64,000 nt of DNA. It comes from Chionoecetes opilio (lineage: Eukaryota; Arthropoda; Malacostraca; Decapoda; Majidae). The notes below the pieces were generated by a model. It ran no database searches. It was not told the origin of the DNA and was given only the letters and a program-made list of their open reading frames with translations. Positions 34,885-46,437 of the stretch are shown here, piece after piece (the stretch's first letter is position 1; each line of letters begins with the position of its first letter). Where the stretch lies: positions 35,001 through 99,000 of the forward strand of contig JACEEZ010011998.1 of NCBI GenBank assembly GCA_016584305.1. The letters run 5' to 3'. The position numbers and the translations under genes are program-made.

Positions 34885-35225
34885 AAGAGTGGGGGGTGGG
34901 GGTGAGCCAGAAGAGCGGCGGCGCCTTTGTCCAGTCAATCTACGATTTTTTGCAGAACCTAAACAAATTGCAACAAAGGTTTTTAACTGGTTTTGGGGGC
35001 ATGAAAAACCTCTCTTTGATAAAAAAAAGTTTCCCCAAAATTAATTTTGCCGAAAGGGGTCAAGGGGCCGCCATCTGAAAAATCCAAGGGGGAAGATCTC
35101 CACCGCCGCCACAAAGGGTTTTTTCCTCCCTTATCCTAATAAAAAAGCTAGGTCAATAATTTTTTTCCCAAAAATGCTGACAGTACTCCATTACCATAAA
35201 ATTTTTCATCAAATTGGTACAGTGT
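34885..35225 (+). repeat. Left arm of a long inverted repeat
   Basis: Pairs with 37515-37850 in reverse orientation. Shared words include CAACAAAGGTTTTTAACTGG, GCCGAAAGGGGTCAA, AAGGGGGAAGATCTC, AAGCTAGGTCAATA and CATTACCATA. About 2.3 kb lies between the arms. Confidence 0.65.
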
Positions 35226-37514
35226 TTTGTGCAAAAAAAAAAAAAACCGAAAAAAGGGTTTTTAAAAGGCCGCCATCTTTGGCAAGCACTCTCCCCATTT
35301 TATTTCCTTTAATCTCATCTCTGTTTTTCCCTTTTAATATTTTTTCTCCACTTCTGTCCACTCTTTTTTTTCTTTTTTCTGCTGTGAAATAGTTTTTTCA
35401 GACTAAAACAGCGTCAACTTCATTACTCACTCTTTATTTTTGGCATGTTTATGAACATACACGGGATGCCAGGCAAACTAATATGACAAAACCCACAATG
35501 ACAGTGTTTGAACCCGCTTCATACCTTTTTAAAAGGGGCCCAACGATAGGTGGAATTTTTTTTCTCTTTTGCCCCAAATGGACCTTTCTCGGAAATCCGG
35601 TCCATTCCCGCTTTTAAGGGAGTAACGGGAGAAAAAAGGTGAATGTGGACAAAGCAAACCCCATAGGAGAGACAATCATAGCTTAAGGGTTTGGGAAAAA
35701 AAATGTCCACGAGTACACTTTAAAAGAAAGGATCAGGCAATTACCTTGGGTAAAAAGTTTCGTCCAAAGATGAAGCAGTTAGCTGATACAACTCCTTCCA
35801 GAGATGTGTGTGCTATCTACCAATGAACCCTCAACTCAGCAGAGCAAAACATTTCCATATGAGCTTTGTGGTTACCCCCCTGCACTTTTTAAATTCTTTC
35901 GGATGCCGCGGAGGCAAAAAGGGCTTTGGCAGACGCAATTGGGGAACTGATTCCCCTGTACAATCAGGTCCACATCTTCAGATCCACAGTACTTTTAGAT
36001 GGGGGCACTACTTCAAGCCTCCCAGGGAAAAAAAGGTCAAAAATTTGAGAGACTGCCCCCAAACCCGAGTATGTCCAATAATTGGAAAAGCATGCTTTGT
36101 CTTTGGGGAAAATATGAAAGGGGTCCATCCATTAAGACGCGCCCACCGACGCCGAGCAGGGGGCTCTTTTGGGTGTAAGGGTTAGCCCCCTAAAATGGGT
36201 TCAAATTAAAAAAAGGATGTTTTCCTGTAATAAAGAAAAAAAAACAATTGTCATCAACTTGCTGGAAAGAGTTGGAGGAAGCAGGTTGTAAAGTAGTCCA
36301 TCACTGGAGACGCTGACGTATTGATTGAAGACTGCTCTAGAACGGCACAGAAGGAGAAACCATTTTGATAGCAGATGACACTGACCATTGGTCCCTATGT
36401 TTCATGCCCCAAAGAATGACGGTTACAATATCTACTTCACGCCACAACCAAAGGTAGGGGAAAAAAGTGAAATTGGAACATCAAAAGATGAGGGGAAAAC
36501 TTGGGGGGATGTGGTTTTTTTCCAACATTTTTTTCACCATGATAGGGTTGTGATTGTACATCCCGTGTTTATGGAATGGGAAGGCGCGTCCCTTCGAAAA
36601 GGGGAGAACAATAGAAAATTCCTCAAAAAATGGCAGAAAGGGTTTGCAAGGATAGCAGTTCAGAAAAGGGTTTTTTGGCTGGGGAGAAAGGGTTAGTGTG
36701 CCTTACAAGGTAATGTGGGGGGAAAAAATCAATCATCTCCGATGAGGGGCTTTTAAGAAAAGGTTTTAAAAAGCTCAAAATATGTTGAGCCAAAATCATT
36801 GCCACCAAAAACAGTACGAAATTCCACAGCCTTCGGTTTACTTCCAAATTCAGGGAAAGGAAAAAGGGAGAAACCCGCTAAAACCGACGAGGGGGATGGA
36901 AAATTTCAGAGGAAATTACAAACCAATCTGAATGACTTTCCATGGGCCTGTACATTTGTTGGATAATTAGGGTTTTAAATGTACTTCAGGGTTTTTGTAC
37001 AGCAAGATGCTTGCAGGGAAAAATGGCATTCATGTTCAAATTGTTGGGTTGCAAAGGCCTCCCGCACCAACCACCCCCCCGCCAATCTTTATTTTATGAG
37101 AAATTACCGGGGACTAGTTTTGACAAAAAATGTTCTTTGGTCCGTCATGAACTTTTTCTGTGGTTTATGCAAAGCCTTCCCCCGCATTCGACCCCTGACC
37201 ATCCATTTTGTAGTTGTACTTTTTTTTGGACCCATTTTTTTTTTGAAATGTCAGGAAAAATTTAAGTGAAAATTTTGCCCTTGAAAAGGTACTTAGTCTG
37301 TTTTTGTACCCCTTTTTTATTCATTTTGTATAAGAAATAAAAAAAAGCATGAAAACAAGGCAGGGGGTATCATTTTCTGGTGTAGTTTTTTGTTAAGCAT
37401 ATAGCTACCACATTACAAATTTAAAACACCAAGAAAAAATCAAGCTGGCTTTGGGGTGGGCCCTGGGGGGTTTTTATGCAAAAAAAAAAAAAATATTTTT
37501 AATTTATCGGGTTT

Positions 37515-37850
37515 TTAATTTTTGCCAAAAATCTTTACCAATTTTTTATGTAAAATTGTATGGTAATGGCGTACATAGTCATGCATTGGTGTTAAAAAAA
37601 ATATTGACCTAGCTTAATTATTATGGATAAGAGGAGGAAAAAAAACCCTTTTTGGGGGGGCGGGTCGAGATCTTCCCCCTTGGGTTTTACAGATGGGGGC
37701 CGTTGACCCCTTTCGGCAAGGTTAATTTGGTAAAAAAAAAAAAAATTTCCCAAAAAGAGGTTTTCAGCCCAAATCCAGTTAAAAACCTTTGTTAGCAATT
37801 TTTTTTTAGGTTTAGCCACATTTTTACAGACATTTGCGACCCCCTCCCTC
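37515..37850 (-). repeat. Right arm of a long inverted repeat
   Basis: Reverse complement of 34885-35225, with several homopolymer-length differences. The spacer holds no recognisable transposase. Confidence 0.65.
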
Positions 37851-38234
37851 CGTTTCCCACCCCCTTTCCCCGGGGGGATGACTCTGGGCTGTTACGGGGA
37901 GATTAAGACTGAGTGACTTCCTTTAAATAATAGTATATAATTTAATATTCGAACTATGGAAATAGGGGGGGTTTACACACAGGGGTCTACCGGTACGGAG
38001 AGATTAAAAAAGCTGAGGCGGTACTCACGAGGCAAAACTTGGAAAAAATGTTGGGCCCTTTTTATTGTGATCTGTCCTCGCGCGGCTTTGGAGCAGTTTT
38101 ATGTGTTTCTTTGGTCCAGATCCCAAAATTGTCCAGGAGGTCTCTTTTATTTTTACTTTAATACAACAGGGGTTCCTCCCCTCTAAGCTCTCCCCCTCCG
38201 GACATTTGTTCCCCCGAAAAACAAGTCAAGACCT

Positions 38235-38640
38235 GTAAGATTAGGGCATGAAACAAATTAGAAGGAAGTGGTTAGGGTGGGAGGAGAAGCACATAATTAG
38301 ATACCCGGGTGAACATTATATAAACATGAAATATCGGTACGCTATGGAGGCTATCTGTGGCTTGGAGGTCCTCTCGATATTTTAATTGTTCCATTTGTGA
38401 CATGTTATGGAAGATGAGATGCTTAAATAAGTTGAATGAAGTGAGTTAGGTGTCATAGATGAAGCACACTTTGGAAATACTGGCGTGAACATCAAACACG
38501 AAATAAGAGCTCTATGTTATTCTGTGTTTTGGGAGGCTCTCAGTCGACAATGTAATTGCATAAAGGTGACTTTTTATGGGTGATGACGGCTTTAAATTAG
38601 GTGAATGAAGTGAGTTAGGTTCGTAAGGAGAAATAGACCT
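38235..38640. repeat. Degenerate tandem repeat, unit ~180 bp
   Basis: GAATGAAGTGAGTTAGGT occurs at ~38433 and ~38602, and GTGAACATNANA..CATGAAATA-type sequence occurs at ~38310 and ~38485. Confidence 0.6.
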
Positions 38641-38656
38641 TGTGAACACGATAACT

Positions 38657-39489
38657 GGAACTGTCGCCGCCGTAGGTGAGTGTACCAATTTTTGGTAATT
38701 TGGTACTTTTAGCCAGTAATTGAGGTTAAAAGTACTTTTTTCTTATGTATTTTGATGCGATAAGAATGATGGTCGCACTCAAAATCGTCGGAAATGCATC
38801 ATATTGCAGTTAGCCCGCCTTTATCCCTGCTTTAGTTTAGGCTTCTCGACCAACGCCCAGGTTAGGTTAGTGAACTAGCTGGGAGGTCCGGGCGCCCCCT
38901 CCCCCAGTTATGTGAGGTTAAATAACCAATGTCCATGTATTGTATTAAACTGCAGTTTTACCGTTGAGATTTTTCGAGGAATAGGTAAGTAATTCCCGTA
39001 GACTTTATCGGTTATATATTTTTATGTATTTCCGGGCTTATGTTATTCCGTAGAGTGTTTACCGGATACATCTTACGTCATCAACATAATATACTATCAG
39101 TACAAAACTAGTTGCCATTTTCCCCGCCCAAGACCCTTCGTTCTCGACGGGTCCCGAGGTTTGTTGTCAATCAATCAATCATTGGGGGCATACGCCGGGG
39201 GGCGCGTCGCCTCGCCCACCCTACGACACCACTCCCGGGGGTCACCACGCGCGAGTTCCCATGCAGGCTCCTTTCCCATACCAAGCAGCTCTCGACAAGG
39301 TTTGTTATGGAGGAGAGGATGTCTGCAAAATACGGCATTTCCGACATTTTGAATGTGACCATCAGTCTTAACACATCATAATACATGGGAAAAAGAGTAT
39401 TTTTGACCTCATACTCAATTACTGGTTAAAAGTACAAATTTACCCAATTTTTCACGTCAGCGAATGTTCCTATTTTCGGCGAAAGTTCC
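38657..39489. mobile_element. Element with ~150 bp terminal inverted repeats
   Basis: The left end GGAACTGTCGCCGCCGTAGG pairs with the right end GGAACTTTCGCCGAAAATAG (reverse complement). The match extends through CTTTTARCCAGTAATTGAG and GATGGTCRCAYTCAAAAT for about 150 bp. Size 833 bp, including an inserted RTE tail. No transposase is inside. A clear target duplication is not visible. Confidence 0.6.
39172..39300 (-). pseudogene. RTE-type LINE 3' tail inside the inverted-repeat element
   Basis: Very short copy (CAATCAATCATTGGGGGCAT to CAGCTCTCGACAAG) with the family's exact 3' terminus. It encodes only the last ~40 residues. Confidence 0.8.
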
Positions 39490-39504
39490 AATCAATAAGG
39501 CCCA

Positions 39505-39722
39505 TAAATCTCTATGCCGTGACGGTCACGTTTTAAACATGATTAATGAAAGTTTATTTATGTTTTGCAGATCACACAAGACAGCTAAAAGTGTGGTCGA
39601 GAGGGGGATTGGGCAGTTGAAGCGCCGTTTTCATGTCCTCTGCACAGTAAACCTTGAGGGGGTGTCTGGTCGAAAATTGGGTGTTTTTCATGAAAACCCT
39701 CTAATTTTTTCTTCTTCTTGCT
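39505..39722 (+). pseudogene. Harbinger (HARBI1-like) transposase C-terminal fragment
   Basis: Encodes SHKTAKSVVERGIGQLKRRF and HVL. This is the conserved segment around the third catalytic residue (E of VVER) of PIF/Harbinger DDE nucleases. TTTTGCAG just before it looks like a splice acceptor. It runs into a tandem duplication. Confidence 0.75.
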
Positions 39723-40020
39723 AAAATAGCGATGTGGTGTGGGCAACATTCTCGCCAAGTTTCGTGCCTGTACGTCGTTTCTAAGTTTATTTATTTTACT
39801 AAATAAATAAAAATGTTGCGACTAGCGGCAACCTAAGTTACAGATGATGCAGTTATGAAAACCCTCAAATTTTGTCTTGCTTCTTGCTAAAATAGCGATG
39901 TGGTGTGGGCAACATTCTCACCAAGTTTCGTGCCTGTACGTCGTTTAAAGTTTATTTATTTTACTAAATAAATAAAAATGTTGCGACTAGCGGCAACCTA
40001 AGTTACAGTTGATGCAGTTA
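39690..40020. repeat. Tandem duplication, unit ~165 bp
   Basis: GAAAACCCTCTAATTTT through GTGCCTGTACGTCGTTT and TTGCGACTAGCGGCAACCTA to TGATGCAGTTAT is present twice in a row with few differences. Confidence 0.9.
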
Positions 40021-40980
40021 TTTACAAGCCTATTAACCTGGCATTATTTAACCTTTTCGATTTTTTCTGCTTGCAACAATAATATTGATGTATTTGAAAG
40101 CATCTGGTAACTGTGCAAAGAGTATGGTGCGGGTGACTTTTAAATAACTGCCCTCTAATTAAATACCCTTTCTTTAAAATTCAAACCCCCGTTTTCTCGG
40201 AACTTGTTGTTTCTAGTTTAAAGAAGCATATCTCCTTTAGTTTTTGTGATGGCTTAGTGATTCTTTTTTTTGTTTAAGCGGATTTCTTGCGTTTTTCTTT
40301 TGCAGTTTCCAAAATAAAGATAATGTTTACTGCGAATTTTCTATTATTTTCCTTCCCCTTAAATCAGTATGTTTTTTAGTACTGATTCATTAAAAAATCA
40401 TAAATCTGTTCAGATGAGTTACACAAGAAATTTAGAAACTACAAAATATTCAACAAAGTCAATTCTTTCACTGGGAAAAAAAGGAAAACAGCTCAGGTAA
40501 GTTCATTCCTCAGATTGCTCAATGAAATTGTAATAAATTTTGGTGGGTTTTCCTATGCTAAAATTTAATTATTCAAGGGATGAGTGTGATATCTTCAGGA
40601 ATTAACACTACTACTAAGGGCTACACATCATAATTTCAACAAGGCCATAGCATGGATTTTGATGTCACCTCCAAGAGTAAGTGCCAAACACCCCCTTAAA
40701 AAACTGCGCGTCGCCCCAAGATTGGCCCACTGTAAGCGCAGGCAACCATACGCTCATAGACCTTGTCCTCTGCATGTAATAGAATCACACCCTGAAGAAA
40801 GTGCAGCTCCTACAAAGGGACTGCATTGTCTGTGTTTGAACATTTTCTAAGAAATAGGCTTAGAAAATAAGAAATAGGCTAAGAATAGGGTTGATTACCC
40901 GGTGTGCAAAAGTGTTCTTTGTTTGTGTTTTGTTGCACCTTTCCTTAAACAAGTGACTAGAGTGTCATCTTAGGTTAGTG
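40020..40980. other. No gene recognised
   Basis: AT-rich. A 63-codon open frame at 40659-40850 (Pro/His-rich) has no recognisable motif. Confidence 0.4.
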
Positions 40981-40984
40981 GTGG

Positions 40985-41398
40985 ATAACATGAAAAAGTC
41001 TGGTGTATCCAAGTTTTCCATGCCATTCCAAATTTGTAGACCTCAATCATGTCTCCTCTTTTTTTACCCAATTTGTGTAAGTCCAGGTTTTTCAGTCTTT
41101 CTTCATAACTGAGGTGTTTTATGGTTGGGACAAGTTTTGTTGCTCTCCTTTGTAATTTTTCAATTTTGTCTGTCTCTCCTCAGTTGGGGGGACCATACTT
41201 GCACTGCATACTCCAGATGAGGGCGCAGAAACGTTCTGTATACAGTGGCAAAATCTTCCTCTGTCCAGTTTTTAAAAGTTCTCTTTATGAGGCCAAGGAT
41301 GTTGTTTGCCTTTCGGACTATTTTGTCTATGTGGTCTCTGAATTTCAAGTCTTTGGTACACAGCACACCTAGGTCCTTTTCCTTCGTAACTTCGCAAC
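40985..41398 (-). pseudogene. CR1-type LINE RT C-terminal fragment
   Basis: The minus strand encodes KEKDLGVLCTKDLKFRDHID, KANNILGLIKRTFKNWTEED and FLRPHLEYAVQVWSPQLRRD. This is the C-terminal connection region of CR1-group RTs, with a frame break after it (~41165). The 5' end joins Harbinger sequence at ~41395. The same junction is at 43980 in the duplicated block. Confidence 0.85.
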
Positions 41399-41399
41399 T

Positions 41400-41680
41400 A
41401 TAATCTTTTGAGTAGCATCAACCACTACTTAGACATTAAGGTTGTGACACATGGTTATGTTCAAATAAAAGCTTGAGTCCAGATTCGTCCAGGATGCGTG
41501 CATCATCCACTGAACCAGGCCACTTTGCCACAATATCTAATTTATAATCTTGCGAGTAGCATCAAACACTACTTGGGCATTGAGGCTGTGGTAGTTTTCC
41601 TTGTTAACGTAGGCATATGCGTCGTCTTTTGGAGGCACAATCTTGATATGTGTCTACATATTGATATGTGTGTTCTACAC
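41400..41680 (-). pseudogene. Harbinger transposase fragment, catalytic core
   Basis: The minus strand encodes THIKIVPPKDDAYAYVNKEN, then YHSLNAQVVFDATRKI, then, one frame shift later, LDIVAKWPGSVDDARILDES. These are the blocks around the first two catalytic aspartates of HARBI1-type nucleases. The segment NLNV.VVVDATQKII is repeated at ~41400-41450, so part of the gene is duplicated in tandem. Confidence 0.8.
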
Positions 41681-42194
41681 TCTACAGGATTGAGGAGAGG
41701 TGCTTTTGGTCCAGAAGCTTCTAAAAGAAAGAAAAAAGGAAAATTCAGCATTAATATACCTGCAAGTCTATCCATATATTTTCTTTCCATGTTTTTTAAG
41801 TTTGATATACTATTACTAACCTAAGATATATTCTTATAGCTGAAGCTTAGGCATTCCGTCAATAACAATTACGTATGGGCTGCAACTACATATTTGGCAT
41901 TATTTAACTTAAGTATAAGGCATCCTCAAGGTAATAATTTCTTGATCTATTTTATTATGTGAATGTGGTAATTTTAAGATACGAGATATTCTGGATATGG
42001 AACTGAATCATCAAATAAGAAATGTTCCTAGATATCAATTTTAGTCCTGAGGAAACAGTTAGGTCATTATGTGTTTTAGTGAAAATCGATGAAATTCCAA
42101 ACTTTAAATGCATAATGTGCCATTGAAAGCCATTGTAATGTCCAGCTTATTGCTGTTATTTAATTAATGAATGCAGAAACAAAAGTAAAAGCTT

Positions 42195-42425
42195 ATTAAA
42201 TATATATATTGGGTACTGTAACATCAAGATCATGAACTGGAACTGTCGCCGAAAATAGGAACTCCCGGCGACGTGAAAAATTGTAAAACTCGCCGACGTT
42301 GTCGAGAATTATAGCGAAGTGTTGTTCTAATCGCATGAGCCAAAGGGTTATTCATTCTCCATTGAGCTTCTCTCTTTCCACATAGTTGAGAAAAAATTTC
42401 GCTGTTTGCTGACAATTAGTGCATG
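42195..42425. repeat. Dispersed repeat with GGAACT..TCGCCGA motif
   Basis: TTGGGTACTGTAACATC, then GGAACTGTCGCCGAAAATAG, then a GACGTGAAAAATTG-like run. Related to the ends of the 38657-39489 element and to 63375-63460. Confidence 0.55.
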
Positions 42426-43915
42426 CAGGGGAGGGTATCCTAACTCCCATAAACACAGATAATTACATGTTGTCCTCCTCACCCCTAACAATTGCTTAAT
42501 GCACCACATATAAAGCTTGTTGACTGGTTTTATATCACCGTTGAGCCACGACTCACAGCCCTACAGCAGTGAGGTTGTTAAAGCGGCCTCAAAAACTTTC
42601 CGTTTATAACATAAAATGGAGTATCACTATTTTTGATAACTAAAGCAATAAACTTAAGCGCATGACATATTTTATTTTCTGCGTTAGCCTTAATTCGGGC
42701 GTTTTGGTTAAATATATAGATACTACATACCGCCAGAATTTTAATTTCCTAATTTCTTTTTTAGACCTCGGAGATTGTTCATATACGAGTGGTTGCTCAT
42801 AAAATTCTTATGTACATATTCTTATAATTCATTTAAAGCTGGTTTCGTGCCTTATAATGAGGTAAAAACATATTTTGTGAAGTTTTGTTGATGTGTCTAT
42901 TTACGTTAAGGGATGAATATTTATCGGTTTTTACGCTTGTATAAATATTTCTTGATCTATAGTTTTATTTAAATATTCCCAGTGGTCACCAGCAAAGGTA
43001 TTAAAAGAAAAAGAAGCCCAGAGTCTGAGCCCAGAGTCTCCCCAGACCAATACCCAGACCGGATTATGTAGCTTTTAACAGCAGATAAATCTGCTAATTT
43101 GACTTTACAGCTATATCTATGACTTTACGATGGTGTGAGTTCATATAAGGAATAATATTAATAGAGTTCCTTAGTCGTGCTGATCGTTATTTACCCTATA
43201 CATAACAGATTCTTGCAATGGTTATAATGGTTGATAATTGTGAAATATAAGCAGTTTTACATGTATAATCTGTAAATAAAAATACATTAGACATACATTA
43301 ACTCTTATTTGTTTCTCAGATAGTGAATAGTTCATGCATACATGAGTTAAGAGACGAAACATAACCTTCTGTGCCCAATTTGATCCTTTGCGCCTGTAGT
43401 CTCTGTCGATGGGAACTCTTCGACATCTTCCACATAATCCAGGGATAAATGAAAGTCCTTAGGAAGTTTCTTGTAGGTTGTTATTCTTCTACTTAGGGAA
43501 TACAGGAGGGGACACAGCCGTGGAGAGTAGGGTACGCCGTAGGTCCAATGAAAAGTGGAATATAGATTATTTCGAATTTGGCAGGATGTTTTCTTATGTA
43601 AAATTGAATTTTAAGGGTGGTTTGTCCTCTTCAACTTTTTGGTTTGAGCACTTCTTGCTATGCAAAAATGGACTTTTATATTTATATGCAAAACATAGCT
43701 TAAAGTGCGATTTTGCATAGTAAGAATTGCTCAAATGCAAAAATGGAAATAGATAACATCGTCTTAGAATTCCATTTTACATAGGAAATTGGCATGCCAA
43801 AGTTGAGAAAAAGAATTTTTGTTATACGGCGTACCCTAACCAGGGTACCAAAATTGTTGGATTGGGTTACGATGGAGGAAGGCAGACAGCATGGCGCAGG
43901 CGCAGTGATCAGGAG

Positions 43916-43916
43916 N
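43916..43916. other. Single N, probable contig junction
   Basis: Lies exactly between the two copies of the 2.6 kb block. Confidence 0.85.
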
Positions 43917-43999
43917 ACCTTTTTTGAGTCTATGGTCTCTGAATTTCAAGTCTTTGGTACAGCACACCTAGGTCCTTTTCCTTCGTAACTTCGCAACTA

Positions 44000-44280
44000 T
44001 AATCTTTTGAGTAGCATCAACCACTACTTAGACATTAAGGTTGTGACACATGGTTATGTTCAAATAAAAGCTTGAGTCCAGATTCGTCCAGGATGCGTGC
44101 ATCATCCACTGAACCAGGCCACTTTGCCACAATATCTAATTTATAATCTTGCGAGTAGCATCAAACACTACTTGGGCATTGAGGCTGTGGTAGTTTTCCT
44201 TGTTAACGTAGGCATATGCGTCGTCTTTTGGAGGCACAATCTTGATATGTGTCTACATATTGATATGTGTGTTCTACACT
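44000..44280 (-). pseudogene. Harbinger transposase fragment, copy 2
   Basis: Near-identical duplicate of 41400-41680 with the same frame break. Confidence 0.8.
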
Positions 44281-46124
44281 CTACAGGATTGAGGAGAGGT
44301 GCTTTTGGTCCAGAAGCTTCTAAAAGAAAGAAAAAAGGAAAATTCAGCATTAATATACCTGCAAGTCTATCCATATATTTTCTTTCCATGTTTTTTAAGT
44401 TTGATATACTATTACTAACCTAAGATATATTCTTATAGCTGAAGCTTAGGCATTCCGTCAATAACAATTACGTATGGGCTGCAACTACATATTTGGCATT
44501 ATTTAACTTAAGTATAAGGCATCCTCAAGGTAATAATTTCTTTATCTATTTTATTATGTGAATGTGGTCATTTTAAGATACGAGATATTCTGGATATGGA
44601 ACTGAATCATCAAATAAGAAATGTTCCTAGATATAAATTTTTAGTCCTGAGGAAACAGTTAGGTCATTATGTGTTTTAGTGAAAATGAAAATTCCAACTT
44701 TAAATGCATAATGTGCCATTGAAAGCCATTGTAATGTCCAGTTTATTGCTGTTATTTAATTAATGAATGCAGAAACAAAAGTAAAAGCTTATTAAATATA
44801 TATATTGGGTACTGTAACATCAAGATCATGAACTGGAACTGTCGCCGAAAATAGGAACTCCCGGCGACGTAAAAAATTTGTAAAACTCGCCGACGTTGTC
44901 GAGAATTATAGCGAAGTGTTGTTCTAATCGCATGAGCCAAAGGGTTATTCATTCTCCATTGAGCTTCTCTCTTTCCACATAGTTGAGAAAAAAATTCGCT
45001 GTTTGCTGACAATTAGTGCATGCAGGGGAGGGTATCCTAACTCCCATAAACACAGATAATTACATGTTGTCCTCCTCACCCCTAACAATTGCTTAATGCA
45101 CCACATATAAAGCTTGTTGACTGGTTTTATATCACCGTTGAGCCACGACTCACAGCCCTACAGCAGTGAGGTTGTTAAAGCGGCCTCAAAAACTTTCCGT
45201 TTATAACATAAAATGGAGTATCACTATTTTTGATAACTAAAGCAATAAACTTAAGCGCATGACATATTTTATTTTCTGCGTTAGCCTTAATTCGGGCGTT
45301 TTGGTTAAATATATAGATAATACATACCGCCAGAATTTTAATTTTCTAATTTCTTTTTTAGACCTCGGAGATTGTTCATATACGAGTGGTTGCTCATAAA
45401 ATTCTTATGTACATATTCTTATAATTCATTTAAAGCTGGTTTCGTGCCTTATAATGAGGTAAAAACATATTTTGTGAAGTTTTGTTGATGTGTCCATTTA
45501 CGTTAAGGGATGAATATTTATCGGTTTTTACACTTGTATAAATATTTCTTGATCTATAGTTTTATTTAAATATTCCCAGTGGTCACCAGCAAAGGTATTA
45601 AAAGAAAAAGAAGCCCAGAGTCTGAGCCCAGAGTCTCCCCAGACCAATACCCAGACCGGATTATGTAGCTTTTAACAGCAGATAAATCTGCTAATTTGAC
45701 TTTACAGCTATATCTATGACTTTACGATGGTGTGAGTTCATATAAGGAATAATATTAATAGAGTTCCTTAGTCGTGCTGATCGTTATTTACCCTATACAT
45801 AACAGATTCTTGCAATGGTTATAATGGTTGATAATTGTGAAATATAAGCAGTTTTACATGTATAATCTGTAAATAAAAATACATTAGACATACATTAACT
45901 CTTATTTGTTTCTCAGATAGTGAATAGTTCATGCATACATGAGTTAAGAGACGAAACATAACCTTCTGTGCCCAATTTGATCCTTTGCGCCTGTAGTCTG
46001 TGTCGATGGGAACTCTTCGACATCTTCCACATAATCCAGGGATAAATGAAAGTCCTTAGGAAGTTTCTTGTAGGTTGTTATTCTTCTACTTAGGGAATAC
46101 AGGAGGGGACACAGCCGTGGAGAG

Positions 46125-46437
46125 TAGGGTACGCCGTAGGTCCAATGAAAAGTGGAATATAGATTATTTCGAATTTGGCAAGATGTTTTCTTATGTAAAA
46201 TTGAATTTTAAGGGTGGTTTGTCCTCTTCAACTTTTTGGTTTGAGCACTTCTTGCTATGCAAAAATGGACTTTTATATTTATATGCAAAACATAGCTTAA
46301 AGTGCGATTTTGCATAGTAAGAATTGCTCAAATGCAAAAATGGAAATAGATAACATCGTCTTAGAATTCCATTTTACATAGGAAATTGGCATGCCAAAGT
46401 TGAGAAAAAGATTTTTTGTTATACGGCGTACCCTAAC
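46125..46437. repeat. Left TIR followed by an extra inverted right-end copy
   Basis: After the left terminus, 46300-46437 repeats the right end (GCGATTTTGCATAGTAAGAA to TACGGCGTACCCTA) in the same orientation as the real right end at 47955-48090. The 313 bp segment therefore looks like a miniature element embedded at the left end. It is not bounded by GTGGAGAG on its right. Confidence 0.75.

Larger units (their letters stand above)
33940..38250. other. Stretch rich in homopolymer runs, likely low-quality sequence
   Basis: Runs such as GGGGGG, AAAAAAA and TTTTTTTT are unusually dense, and the same words recur in slightly corrupted form. The texture matches the garbled end of duplicated copy 1 (24965-25089). 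I could not identify a gene. Open frames at 34731-35078, 35808-36185 and 36388-36696 show no secure family match. Confidence 0.45.
41330..43915. repeat. ~2.6 kb duplicated block, copy 1
   Basis: Collinear with 43917-46480 at an offset of 2,597-2,599 bp and near identical. Its right end diverges from copy 2 only in the last ~40 bp before the N. Confidence 0.92.

Noticed and set aside
34731..35078. Possible caspase-like C-terminus (GGAFVQSIYDFLQ)
   Set aside because: Only a short resemblance, no catalytic segment. It sits in an inverted repeat with an error-like texture.
41498..41824. 108-codon plus-strand ORF (also 44097-44423)
   Set aside because: Antisense to readable Harbinger transposase sequence. 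Its conservation is due only to the block duplication.
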